DNA of 51,288 nucleotides, taken from assembly GCA_947589295.1 (NCBI GenBank), contig CANQBZ010000013.1, positions 1-51,288 on the forward strand. Reading direction: 5' to 3'. Below are positions 17,406 to 25,808 of the stretch, in pieces. The notes beneath the pieces were generated by a model. It saw nothing but the letters and a program-made list of their open reading frames with translations, had not been told where the DNA came from and did no database searches. How positions within the stretch are numbered: position 1 is the first letter of the stretch; every line of letters begins with the position of its first letter. Source of the stretch: an uncultured Akkermansia sp. (GTDB taxonomy: Bacteria; Verrucomicrobiota; Verrucomicrobiia; Verrucomicrobiales; Akkermansiaceae). The position numbers were made by a program, and so were the translations under genes.

Positions 17406-17816
17406 TCAGGTAAGTTTAGCCGCGGCACTACGGATGGTATTGGCCATAGTAGTGAGCGCATTGGCACGTGTAGAGGCTAAGTGCTCTTTCAATCCGGCAG
17501 CATCCAGCTTGCTCAGGTCAGCCGCTACCACTTCCTGAGGCGTGAGCCCCGAAAGCAGGCGCACGAAAATTGCAATCAAGCCTTTCGTGATCAGCGAATC
17601 ACTGTCAGCGTGAATGATGAAAGCCCCGTTCATCAATTCTGTGCCCACCCACACCTGGCTCTGGCAACCTCGGATGAGATTCTCCGGCCGACGGTACTGC
17701 TCCGGCATGGGCGCCAAATGACGTCCCAGCGAAATGATGTACTCGTAGCGCTCTTGCCAGTCCTCAAAAACGGACAGGTCCTCCAGCAGCTCTTCGATGC
17801 GTTCCGCGTAGCTCAT
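17406..17816 (-). CDS. sufE: SufE-family cysteine desulfurase activator
   Basis: A 136-residue SufE-like protein. RPENLIRGCQSQVWV carries the sulfur-accepting Cys51. SufE takes persulfide sulfur from the desulfurase SufS and passes it to the SufBCD scaffold for Fe-S cluster assembly. The ATG overlaps the argF stop by four bases. No other suf gene is in the window, so sufE is separated from its partners and rides in an arginine operon. Confidence 0.9.
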   Translation of the reverse strand: MSYAERIEELLEDLSVFEDWQERYEYIISLGRHLAPMPEQYRRPENLIRGCQSQVWVGTELMNGAFIIHADSDSLITKGLIAIFVRLLSGLTPQEVVAADLSKLDAAGLKEHLASTRANALTTMANTIRSAAAKLT

Positions 17817-18721
17817 GACTGTGCAAGCGTGTAAAGTACGGCTTTCTGAGCATGCAGGCGGTTTTCCGCTTCGGTGAAGATGGCGTTGGCGTGTTTTTCC
17901 AGCACTTCATCGGTGATTTCGTAGCCGCGGTAGGCAGGAAGGCAGTGGAATACACTGTGTCCGGCTGCTGCATGCTCCAGCAATTCGCGGTTCACTTGGT
18001 AGGGGAAAAAGGCTTTTTCCTTGGTGCCTTTTTCTGCCTCTTGGCCCATGGAAATCCAGGTATCGGTGTTGACGACTGTGGCGCCGCTTACAGCCTCTAC
18101 CGGGTCTGTGGTACAGATGATGTCCGGATAGTCAAGTCGCGCAAGCAGCTCTGCGCTTGGCAGGGCCTGCTGCGGTCCGCCCAGGGCCAGAGTGAAGCCC
18201 AGTCTCTTTGCCGCCCACATCCACGAACGCCCCATGTTGTTGTCCGTGTCGCCGAGAAAGGCAATCTTCATATTCTTCCAAGCGCCCACCCCGTACAGCT
18301 CTTCGAGCGTGAGCAAGTCGGCCAGTATCTGGCAGGGGTGCTCCTGGTCGGTGAGGGCGTTGATAGTCGGTATGCCGGAAAACTTCGCGAATTCCTGCAC
18401 ATTGCTCTGCTCATAGGTGCGAATGATCGCCCCATGCACCATGCGCCCCAGCACGCGCGCCGTGTCTCTCACCGGCTCGCCGCGTCCCAGCTGCGTATCG
18501 CGCGTGGAGAGAAACATCGGTCTGCCCCCCAACTCGCTCACCCCGACTTCAAACGACACGCGCGTCCGCGTGGATGACTTGGAGAAGATAAGCGCCCACG
18601 TTTGTCCGGCCAGTGGTTGCACTGTGTGGCGCCCGCGCTCGGCCTTCAATCGGTGCCCCAAAGCGAGCAGCTGCTTCATGTGGTCGCCAGTGAGTTCTTC
18701 AATGGATAGCAGGTTTTTCAT
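17813..18721 (-). CDS. argF: Ornithine carbamoyltransferase
   Basis: A 302-residue enzyme that makes citrulline from ornithine and carbamoyl phosphate. The carbamoyl-phosphate site STRTR is at residues 50-54, HPCQ at 128-131 and HCLP at 259-262, with DTWISMGQE before it for ornithine. The open frame runs far upstream (to 19483) through the sigma-factor gene; the ATG at 18721 is clearly right because a good promoter lies just before it. It heads the argF-sufE-methyltransferase-Cys-rich operon. Confidence 0.94.
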   Translation of the reverse strand: MKNLLSIEELTGDHMKQLLALGHRLKAERGRHTVQPLAGQTWALIFSKSSTRTRVSFEVGVSELGGRPMFLSTRDTQLGRGEPVRDTARVLGRMVHGAIIRTYEQSNVQEFAKFSGIPTINALTDQEHPCQILADLLTLEELYGVGAWKNMKIAFLGDTDNNMGRSWMWAAKRLGFTLALGGPQQALPSAELLARLDYPDIICTTDPVEAVSGATVVNTDTWISMGQEAEKGTKEKAFFPYQVNRELLEHAAAGHSVFHCLPAYRGYEITDEVLEKHANAIFTEAENRLHAQKAVLYTLAQS

Positions 18722-18743
18722 GAGCTTACTTGGAAAGCGCCAG

Positions 18744-18771
18744 ATTATACCACACCTGCCTTTTTTGTAAA
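18744..18771 (-). promoter_or_regulatory. argF operon promoter (sigma-70 type)
   Basis: On the minus strand, TTTACA (18771-18766), a 16-base spacer and a perfect TATAAT (18749-18744). The leader to the argF ATG is about 16 bases. It lies between the sigma-factor stop and argF, so argF is separately controlled. Confidence 0.75.
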
Positions 18772-18791
18772 GCGTGAGAGATGTCGCTGCG

Positions 18792-19400
18792 TCATCTCTC
18801 CAGGTCGCCCAGGAGACTCTGGAGTTGTTTGTGGGCGTAGAAGATGCGGGAGCGCAGAGTGCCTTCGGAGACGTGGAGCATTTTGGAAATTTCTTGGTAG
18901 GAGAGGCCCATGATGTCGCAGAGGGTGACGACCTCGCGGTGGGAGGGAGAGAGCTGATTGAGGGCCTTGCGGAGACGTTTTTTGATATCGGTGATGTGGG
19001 CGCCTCGAACGGGGTCGGCATCCAGGGCTTGGTCGGCGAGCTCGCTGTCTTTTTCGAGCGGGGCGCCGTTTTCATCGTCGTCGATGCTGAAAGCGTTTTC
19101 GCGTTTGCGTTTGCGCAGGAAGTTGCGGGCCTGGTTGGCGGCGATGGTGTAGAGCCAGGTGTAAAAGGCGCTCTTCTGATTGAAATAGCGCAGCGAACGG
19201 AAAGCGCGCAGAAACGCTTCCTGCGCCACGTCGTACGCATCGGCCTCGGAACCGAGCATTTGCAGCAGCATAGCGTGCAGCTTGCGGCTGTGCCGGTGAA
19301 TGAGCTCGTCAAACGCACGCGTCTCCCCGGACAAAGTGATGCGGATGAGCTCCTCATCCGGGAGCTCGGTCCAATCTTGGGGTATGGCATTGTCGGGCAT
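18792..19400 (-). CDS. ECF-type RNA polymerase sigma factor
   Basis: A 202-residue sigma-70 family protein of the extracytoplasmic-function group. Region 2 (about 28-98) reads AFDELIHRHSRKLHAMLL...DVAQEAFLRAFRSL...TWLYTIAANQARNFLRKR; region 4 (about 142-197) has LSPSHREVVTLCDIMGLSYQEI and SEGTLRSRIFYAHKQL. The ATG at 19400 is preferred; one at 19445 would add 15 Pro-rich residues. It follows purF by 79 bases. No anti-sigma gene adjoins it, which is unusual; the nearby genes are purine and arginine synthesis. It may be controlled by level, by the region 2-4 linker, or by a distant anti-sigma factor. Confidence 0.9.
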   Translation of the reverse strand: MPDNAIPQDWTELPDEELIRITLSGETRAFDELIHRHSRKLHAMLLQMLGSEADAYDVAQEAFLRAFRSLRYFNQKSAFYTWLYTIAANQARNFLRKRKRENAFSIDDDENGAPLEKDSELADQALDADPVRGAHITDIKKRLRKALNQLSPSHREVVTLCDIMGLSYQEISKMLHVSEGTLRSRIFYAHKQLQSLLGDLER

Positions 19401-19479
19401 CGTGGCGTAAGGATTTGCAGGGTTGTGGGGGGGTGGCGAGAGCATGAACCGCGCCCGGAGCCAAAGCGCCGGGGGTGGG

Positions 19480-21399
19480 TCACACGGGCAGGGAGTATGA
19501 GCGCCCATCGCGGCCTTCATACCAGTTGATGAAAGCAACGTTGGCCGTCGTATACCCGCCGGGGGTGGGGTAGTTGCCACTGAAGTACCAGTCGCCGCAC
19601 GGTCCTTCTATGGCGGAGTGCAATCCCTCAAGCGTCTGGTAGATGATCTGCACCTCACAGGGCGAATTATCCGGCGTGACCAACCGCGATATTTCATCAG
19701 TGATCTCCTCGGCGCTGAAGGGTGAGTAGATGGATTTGACCGGGTTGCTGCGTTGCTTCGGCGGCAGTGTGAGTTGGTGGCGGCATTCATCGTATACATG
19801 GCTGATGTACGCGTAGTCTCCGCGTTTCTTGAGCAGAGAAACGGCCGCCTGGAAAGCGATGAACTTGCCCAGCTCGCTCATGTCAATGCCGTAGCAGTCC
19901 GGGTAGCGAATTTGGGGGGCTGAGGAAAGAATAACGATCTTTCGCGCCTTGGAACGCGCCAACAGACGCAGCAGGGATACGCGCAGCGTGGTGCCACGCA
20001 CAATCGAGTCGTCAATGGCGATGAGGACCTCCTGCTCTCCGACGGCGCCGTAGGTAAGGTCATACACCTGGGCTGCCATCTGCTTGCGACTGCTCTCCTC
20101 GGAGATGAAAGTGCGCAATTTGATGTCCTTGTGAGCGATTTTTTCAGCGCGCGGCCAGCGGCGTTGTATCAGCTCGCGGATGAGATCATCAGTGAGCGTT
20201 CCCTTGTGGAAATTTTCGATGACGGCGGCGGTGACGCGATCTCTGCGGTAGGAACGCAGCCCTTCCAACAGGCCGTAGTAAGAAACCTCCGCCGTGTTAG
20301 GGATGTAGGTGATAGCTGCCTTCGAGAAGTTTTCATCACCGAGGCACTCCACAACTTTCTCCGCCAGGTTGGCGCCGAGCTGCTTGCGCTCCTGGTAAAT
20401 AATGGGGTCGTTGCCGCGTGAGAAATAGATCGCCTCAAAGGAGCAGGGGGTCGGCTCCAACGGCGTTGTGTACGGGGCGATGGTGATTTTCCCATCGCTC
20501 TTCACTACAATCATGTTGGCTCGTTCCAGCTCATGCACGTCTTCGCATTCCACTCCCATGACGCTCATCAGCGGCACGCGCTCGCTCGCTATGGCCAGGT
20601 ACTCTTCGGTGAGCACATAGTGGCAGGGGCGTATGCCGTGCGGGTCGCGCAGGCAGAAGAAGTCTCCGTTACCCACCGCTCCCATTACGCAGTACCCCCC
20701 ATCCCAATTCTGGGAGGCCTTGCCGATGATATCGTAAAGGTCGAGGCGTTGGGAGATGACGCTGGGGATTTCCCGACCCGGGGTATTGTCGCGCAGCTCG
20801 CGATAAATGTCCGTGTGGGCTTCGTCCAAGTAGTATCCGATTTCCTCCAACACGGCCTGGGTATCGGTGTCAAAGATAGGATGCTGCCCGCGTTCAATGA
20901 GCGTGCGGTTGAGCTCATCCGCATTGGTCATGTTGAAATTCCCCAGCAGCATGAGCGTGCGGGTGGTCCAGTTGGTGCGGCGCAGGAAGGGGTGGCAGCT
21001 CCCTTCGTCAAACTGTCCGCTGGTGCCGTAGCGCAGGTGGCCCATCAGGATTTCTCCGCCAAAGTTGAAATGCCTTTTGTAGGCTTGAGCATCTTGGGGA
21101 TCCCACCCTCCGGTCTCCAGCAAGGTGCGCAGGTTGCGTTGCTGGGCGGAGAAAATATCCGACAGAGCGGAGGATGTGGCGTTGCGCGCGCGGAACACGT
21201 ATGGCTCCCCAAGTGGCATATTCAGCTTGACGCAGCCGATGCCTGCGCCGTCCTGCCCGCGGTTGTGCTGCTTTTCCATGAGCAGGAAAAGCTTGTTGAA
21301 TGCCCACTCCGGCGACCCATACTTATTGGCAAAGTACGAGAGTGGCTTGAGCAAGCGAATTGCGGCTACGCCGCATTCATGGTGCAGGGGGTCGGACAT
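19480..21399 (-). CDS. purF: Amidophosphoribosyltransferase (long type)
   Basis: A 639-residue enzyme that starts purine synthesis by forming phosphoribosylamine from PRPP and glutamine. The N-terminal glutaminase nucleophile is Cys9 in HECGVAAIRLL, exposed after removal of a short propeptide. MEKQHNRGQDGAG and GHLRYGTSG follow, and the PRPP loop is in VLIAIDDSIVRGTTLRVSL. The protein is clearly longer than the ~500-residue E. coli enzyme and resembles the Bacteroidetes/Verrucomicrobia form. The open frame reaches 21501, but the ATG at 21399 gives the correct N-terminus. It follows purM by 70 bases. Confidence 0.94.
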   Translation of the reverse strand: MSDPLHHECGVAAIRLLKPLSYFANKYGSPEWAFNKLFLLMEKQHNRGQDGAGIGCVKLNMPLGEPYVFRARNATSSALSDIFSAQQRNLRTLLETGGWDPQDAQAYKRHFNFGGEILMGHLRYGTSGQFDEGSCHPFLRRTNWTTRTLMLLGNFNMTNADELNRTLIERGQHPIFDTDTQAVLEEIGYYLDEAHTDIYRELRDNTPGREIPSVISQRLDLYDIIGKASQNWDGGYCVMGAVGNGDFFCLRDPHGIRPCHYVLTEEYLAIASERVPLMSVMGVECEDVHELERANMIVVKSDGKITIAPYTTPLEPTPCSFEAIYFSRGNDPIIYQERKQLGANLAEKVVECLGDENFSKAAITYIPNTAEVSYYGLLEGLRSYRRDRVTAAVIENFHKGTLTDDLIRELIQRRWPRAEKIAHKDIKLRTFISEESSRKQMAAQVYDLTYGAVGEQEVLIAIDDSIVRGTTLRVSLLRLLARSKARKIVILSSAPQIRYPDCYGIDMSELGKFIAFQAAVSLLKKRGDYAYISHVYDECRHQLTLPPKQRSNPVKSIYSPFSAEEITDEISRLVTPDNSPCEVQIIYQTLEGLHSAIEGPCGDWYFSGNYPTPGGYTTANVAFINWYEGRDGRSYSLPV

Positions 21400-21469
21400 G
21401 GCAGGTTGGAGGGGTGAGAGAGGGAGAGTTGAAAGGGGAAGTTGCCAGGGTGAGGGAGGTCGGGACCGG

Positions 21470-22468
21470 TCAGGGAGCAACGCGCACTTGAATGCCCGCA
21501 CCTTGCCGCAGTGTGCCCAGAATATGGGAACGTGGACCCACCGTCATCGCTTTGTCCACTTGGTCGGGAGCAACGATAGCGACCCAGCCGATCCCCATGT
21601 TGAAGGTATGGAAGCGATCCTGCTCATCCACGTATTGCAACACTTTTTGCACAGGATCGTTTTGCCAGAAGGGGACGGTCAGGTCGGCACCCTTGTCGCC
21701 CAGGAAACGCTCCAGGTTCTCCGGCAACCCGCCGCCGGTGATGTGGGCAAATGCTTTCGGGGTGAGTCGGGCGGCGCGCATCTGCTCCACCACATCGTTG
21801 TAGAGACGGGTGGGAGCCAGCGCCGCACGCAATTCCTCGCGAGTCAGCAGGTCGGGATGCTGCGCGAGGATGCGCCGCACAAGGCTCCACCCATTGGCGT
21901 GAAATCCATCGCTCTCATACCCGATCAGCACATCTCCCGCCTGCGCGCGCGAGGGGTCAATCATGCCGTCCTTTTCCACACAGCCGATGCAGAAACCGGC
22001 CAGCTCCACCAAGTCCTCAGGCACCACACCGGGCATCTCCGCGGTTTCCCCGCCGGCCAAAATGCAGTTGCAGCTTTCCAGATAATCACACATGCCCGCT
22101 ACCAGGCGTGTGATCCTCGGCGTCTCGCGCTTCAGGTTGGAGATTCCCAAATAATCGAGAAAAAGCAGGGGATCGCCTCCCGTTGTCAAAATGTCGTTCA
22201 CATTCATTGCCACCAGGTCCTTGCCCGCCGTTTCAAACATATCTTGCTCGTAGAGCAGCTCAGTCTTGGTGCCCACGCCGTCCGTTCCTGTCACGATGAC
22301 CGGTTGCTTGTAGCCGCTCAAATCGTAGGCTGCGGCAAAAAGTCCGAAGGCGTTGAAGAGGCTGCGGTTTTTCTGCGTGCGCTTGACATGGGAGCTGATG
22401 TTGTGGACAAATGATTGAGCTTCAATCGTATCAACGCCCGATTGCTTGTAGGTGAATTTCGAGGACAT
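21470..22468 (-). CDS. purM: Phosphoribosylformylglycinamidine cyclo-ligase (AIR synthetase)
   Basis: A 332-residue ATP-dependent enzyme that closes the imidazole ring in purine synthesis. GTDGVGTK is at residues 61-68, MNVNDILTTGGDPLLFLDYL at about 88-107, followed by LAGGETAEMPG and HITGGGLPENLER. The frame extends upstream to 22636, but the ATG at 22468 is chosen because a strong promoter ends just before it. No Shine-Dalgarno sequence is visible. It heads the purM-purF-sigma run. Confidence 0.94.
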   Translation of the reverse strand: MSSKFTYKQSGVDTIEAQSFVHNISSHVKRTQKNRSLFNAFGLFAAAYDLSGYKQPVIVTGTDGVGTKTELLYEQDMFETAGKDLVAMNVNDILTTGGDPLLFLDYLGISNLKRETPRITRLVAGMCDYLESCNCILAGGETAEMPGVVPEDLVELAGFCIGCVEKDGMIDPSRAQAGDVLIGYESDGFHANGWSLVRRILAQHPDLLTREELRAALAPTRLYNDVVEQMRAARLTPKAFAHITGGGLPENLERFLGDKGADLTVPFWQNDPVQKVLQYVDEQDRFHTFNMGIGWVAIVAPDQVDKAMTVGPRSHILGTLRQGAGIQVRVAP

Positions 22469-22501
22469 GGAGAGGAAAGAATACGCGGTGAATTCACCCC
22501 C

Positions 22502-22530
22502 ATTATACCCTTCCAACATACGAAAAGCAA
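22502..22530 (-). promoter_or_regulatory. purM promoter (sigma-70 type)
   Basis: On the minus strand, TTGCTT (22530-22525), a 17-base spacer and a perfect TATAAT (22507-22502). The predicted leader is about 27 bases. It separates purM-purF from the upstream peptide-importer operon. Confidence 0.75.
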
Positions 22531-22608
22531 GACGGAATTTCATGCGTTCCTCTATTTGATGGAACTCGCGCAAGTCAGGGGATAGGAAATAAGCTAAATG
22601 ATTTAATG

Positions 22609-23607
22609 TCAATCTGTCATTTCCATATCGCAGCACGCGGGGCAGAGCTCGACAAAGTGCTCCGGCGCGACCTCCTCACAGGGGGGGCGCTGCGGGCCGA
22701 GTGGGGCGGGGCGTCCCATGCGCTGGCAAAAGCGGCACCCGGTGGCGTATTCGTGGGGAGCAGGCACATTGCCGGGGATGCCGGGCAGGAGGGAATGATG
22801 CGGCATATCCGGCCGGATGGTAGCGGCCAGCAGCGCGCGTGTGTAGGCGTGCCGCGGGTGGGCGAAAAGTTCCCCCGCCGGGGCGCATTCCACCACGCGC
22901 CCTGCATACATCACGTAGACGACATCGCAGTTTTGCGCGATGACCCCCAGATGGTGGGAGATGAGCAAGGTGGCCGCGCCGGACTCGCGCCGCTGTTCGC
23001 GTAGCAAGGCGAGCACCTGCTGCTGCACCGTGGTGTCCAGGGCCGTAGTAGGTTCATCGGCTATGATGAGATCGGGTCTGCAGGCCAGGGCAATGGCAAT
23101 CATGACCCGCTGGCGCATGCCGCCGGAGAGCGAGTGCGGGTACTCCCGCGCGCGCAGCGCCGGGGCGGGTATTCGTACAGCCTCCAGCAACTCTCGGGCG
23201 CGTTGCAAGGCTTCTTCTTCGCTCATGCCCAGGTGGAGCATGAGCGGCTCGGCGATCTGTTGCCCGATGCGTTGCACGGGGTTGAGCGCCTGAAGAGCTT
23301 CCTGAAAGATCACGCCGATGTGGGCCCCGCGGATGCTGTTGAGCTGCCGCGAGGGCAGGGCAAGCAAATCCTGCCCGCGGAAGAGCGCCTGGCCGGCGAG
23401 AATGCGCCCGCTCGGGCGGGGCAACAGCCGCACGGCGCTCATGGCAACGGCGCTTTTCCCGCACCCGCTCTCGCCCACAATGCCTACGCACTCCCCGGGC
23501 GCAAGACGCAGGTTCACACCGTCCACGACCGGCAGAGTCCCATGCTCACCGGCAAAGGCCGTAGTCAGCTCGCGTATTTCCAACAAGGGGGAGGTCAGTG
23601 CGTTCAT
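22609..23607 (-). CDS. Peptide ABC transporter ATPase, OppD/YejF N-half type
   Basis: A 332-residue nucleotide-binding subunit. Walker A GESGCGKS is at 45-52, the Q-loop around FQEALQALNP, the signature LSGGMRQR at 160-167 and Walker B IIADEPTTALD at 181-191. The C-terminal Cys-rich stretch (GCRFCQRM..PPCEE) is the usual OppD tail. It has a single ATPase domain, whereas YejF normally has two, and no second ATPase gene is nearby, so it may act as a homodimer or with a partner from another locus. It overlaps the binding-protein gene by four bases and is the last gene of the recJ operon. Confidence 0.92.
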   Translation of the reverse strand: MNALTSPLLEIRELTTAFAGEHGTLPVVDGVNLRLAPGECVGIVGESGCGKSAVAMSAVRLLPRPSGRILAGQALFRGQDLLALPSRQLNSIRGAHIGVIFQEALQALNPVQRIGQQIAEPLMLHLGMSEEEALQRARELLEAVRIPAPALRAREYPHSLSGGMRQRVMIAIALACRPDLIIADEPTTALDTTVQQQVLALLREQRRESGAATLLISHHLGVIAQNCDVVYVMYAGRVVECAPAGELFAHPRHAYTRALLAATIRPDMPHHSLLPGIPGNVPAPHEYATGCRFCQRMGRPAPLGPQRPPCEEVAPEHFVELCPACCDMEMTD

Positions 23608-25808
23608 GGCTCGTCGTTGGGCAGGGGTATCCGCAGCTCGGCCTCCGGGAATCGGTGACCCTCCACGCGAGCGCGCCGCGTTTCCCGTATCAGGTTCGGG
23701 TCAATCCAGTACAGGTGGCTGTCCAAGGGGTCGTAGTAGAGCGGTGGGCAGAAGCGTGTCTCTTTCGTATTCGGCCAGCACAGCCATCTCCATTGCGCAA
23801 AGCGCCAGAAACGGGAGGACCAGCCCGGCACCCAGGCGCAGGAATCGGCGATGAGTTTTTGCACGCGGTGCTGCGCTCGGACAGCGGCAGCCAAGGTGGG
23901 CGCGGAGCGGGCCTCGTAGATGGCGCGGTCGAGTTCGGGGGATGCCGTAGCGGTGATGTTGTTCGTTCCGGGCAGTGGTTTGCCCTCCGCATCGTAGGCG
24001 TATTGGGAGAGGAAATAGGGTGCGGCATCGGGCACGGGCGGGCTGAATCCCCATGAGAAAATGCACGCGCTGTAGTTTTTGTTTTTCACCTTCAGGTAAA
24101 AGAGAGTGTCATCCATCTGCTCAAATTGCAGGTCCAGTCCGCAGCGCGCCGCATCCGCCCTCAGGAGGCTCATGGCAGCGGCATAGGTCGGGTCCACGCG
24201 CGAGCTCACCAGCACCTGCAGCCGTTCTCCGTCCGCCTTGCGCAGAATACCGTCTTCTCCCTCCTCCGTGTAGCCGGCAGCGGCAAAGCAGGCGCGGGCC
24301 TGGTCGGGGTCGTAGGGCAGGGCCTGCAGATTCGGGTTGGTGAACGCCCCGAACCCGGAGAAGTAGGAGCTCCCTCGCCGGTAGTCCCCACGAAAAAGGG
24401 TGTCAATCACCGCTTGCACATTCAGCGCGTAGTGAAAGCCGCGCCGCACGTCCGGATTATCAAACGGCGCGGCGGAGCAATTCAAGTGAAATCCGAAGCT
24501 GTTGCGCGGCCACTCATTTTGAAAGACAACGCGGCGGATGTAACCGGCATGCACCTGCGGAATCTCCAACCCTTCGTACCAGAAGTCGGCATCGCGACCG
24601 GAGATAGCATCCAGCTCACCGATGCGGAACATCTCGCGGATTTTGGCAGCCTCGTTGATAAAAGTGTAGGAGATGTGATCCACGTTGCAGGTGTGGCGGG
24701 TGTAGCGGCGATTTGCCGCCCACCACTCTTTCACGCGCGCGAGCACCAGTTGGCTGCCCATCACCGTTTGCCTGGCATCGACTGCGTATCCGCCGGTTGT
24801 CGGCGCCGCGCGCCACAGGTATCGCTCCGGGAAATCCGGTCCGAACTCCGCGTAGAAACGCGTGCAGGCGCTCGGCAGTCTCCCGGCATCGTAGGCAGCG
24901 TAGGGCCGGGTCGTTGGCAAGGTGATGCCCATGATATGGTCGCTGTAGATCGCAATGCGAGCGAAGTTGGCGAGGTAGAAGTCCGGGTAAAAAGGGTCCG
25001 CGCTGTGCGGCGAGGTGCGCAAGAAAAGCGAGGCCACAAAGTCGCGCGTGGTGAGCGTATCGCCATTGGAGAATCGCGCCGCCGGGTCAATGTGAAAGTA
25101 GATTGTGCGCCCGCCCGGCGAGATGGCCCAGCGATCCGCCGTGCCGGGGATGAGTTTGCGTGTGCCGGGGTGCAGGCGCACCAAGGGCAGGTCGATGTCA
25201 TCGTACAGGTAGCGGCGGGTAGAGTTGTTGCTGTTCGGTCCGAAAACGCGCAGGGTGTTGGGGAAGGAGCGCTGCAGCGCCAGGCGCAGCGTGCCCCCCT
25301 TGATAGCGGCGGGGTCGCCGAGGTCCGGTTCGTCCTCACCGCGCTCCCACCGCAAATGGGCAGGCAGGTCCCTCTCCGTCAAAAAAATGAGGCAGTCCCC
25401 GATTTGGCGTCGCTCGCGCAGCCGTTGCGCCTCGAGAATGAGCAACTCGAGCCGCGCGCTTGCAGCCTCCCGGGCGGTGGGTGGGACTTCTTCCAGGCGC
25501 TGCTGCAAGCGTTGGATTTGGGCGTCCGCGCGCGCAATTTGCACATCCAGATAATTTTGCACTCGCTCGTTCCATCGTTGGGGAAAACCGCGAAAACCCG
25601 GCGGCATCCGCCAGCGCCGGGCATAGTCCGGCACGTTCGCATCTTTGTCAAAACCCGGCGGAAGCTTGTCTCGCGCGGGGGGAACCCACCCCAGCCCCGT
25701 GCGCCCGCTCTCGTCATCGCAGCTCGTGAGCCAGCTCCCCGCCGCCGCCATGAGCGCCAGCCCCAGGAAGCGAAGCAGGTGACACAGTCTGTGGGTCGTC
25801 TTATTCAT
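23604..25808 (-). CDS. YejA-like peptide-binding lipoprotein with N-terminal coiled coil
   Basis: A 734-residue family 5 substrate-binding protein. A lipoprotein signal peptide ends at SWLTSC (Cys30). Residues about 80-135 form a Gln/Arg/Glu-rich coiled coil not usual in this family. The binding domain starts at IKGGTLRLAL (169-178) and continues with ARFSNGDTLTTRDFV and, later, PFDNPDVRRGFHYALNVQAVIDTLF, a YejA-type pattern. YejA binds modified peptides such as microcin C in E. coli; the ligand here is unknown. The frame extends upstream to 26030, but the ATG at 25808 gives the signal peptide and overlaps the permease stop by eight bases. Confidence 0.88.
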   Translation of the reverse strand: MNKTTHRLCHLLRFLGLALMAAAGSWLTSCDDESGRTGLGWVPPARDKLPPGFDKDANVPDYARRWRMPPGFRGFPQRWNERVQNYLDVQIARADAQIQRLQQRLEEVPPTAREAASARLELLILEAQRLRERRQIGDCLIFLTERDLPAHLRWERGEDEPDLGDPAAIKGGTLRLALQRSFPNTLRVFGPNSNNSTRRYLYDDIDLPLVRLHPGTRKLIPGTADRWAISPGGRTIYFHIDPAARFSNGDTLTTRDFVASLFLRTSPHSADPFYPDFYLANFARIAIYSDHIMGITLPTTRPYAAYDAGRLPSACTRFYAEFGPDFPERYLWRAAPTTGGYAVDARQTVMGSQLVLARVKEWWAANRRYTRHTCNVDHISYTFINEAAKIREMFRIGELDAISGRDADFWYEGLEIPQVHAGYIRRVVFQNEWPRNSFGFHLNCSAAPFDNPDVRRGFHYALNVQAVIDTLFRGDYRRGSSYFSGFGAFTNPNLQALPYDPDQARACFAAAGYTEEGEDGILRKADGERLQVLVSSRVDPTYAAAMSLLRADAARCGLDLQFEQMDDTLFYLKVKNKNYSACIFSWGFSPPVPDAAPYFLSQYAYDAEGKPLPGTNNITATASPELDRAIYEARSAPTLAAAVRAQHRVQKLIADSCAWVPGWSSRFWRFAQWRWLCWPNTKETRFCPPLYYDPLDSHLYWIDPNLIRETRRARVEGHRFPEAELRIPLPNDEP

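Noticed and set aside
17813..19483. One long 556-codon minus-strand frame
   Set aside because: Only the part from 18721 down is argF. The upstream part is a shadow of the sigma-factor gene, and a promoter sits between them.
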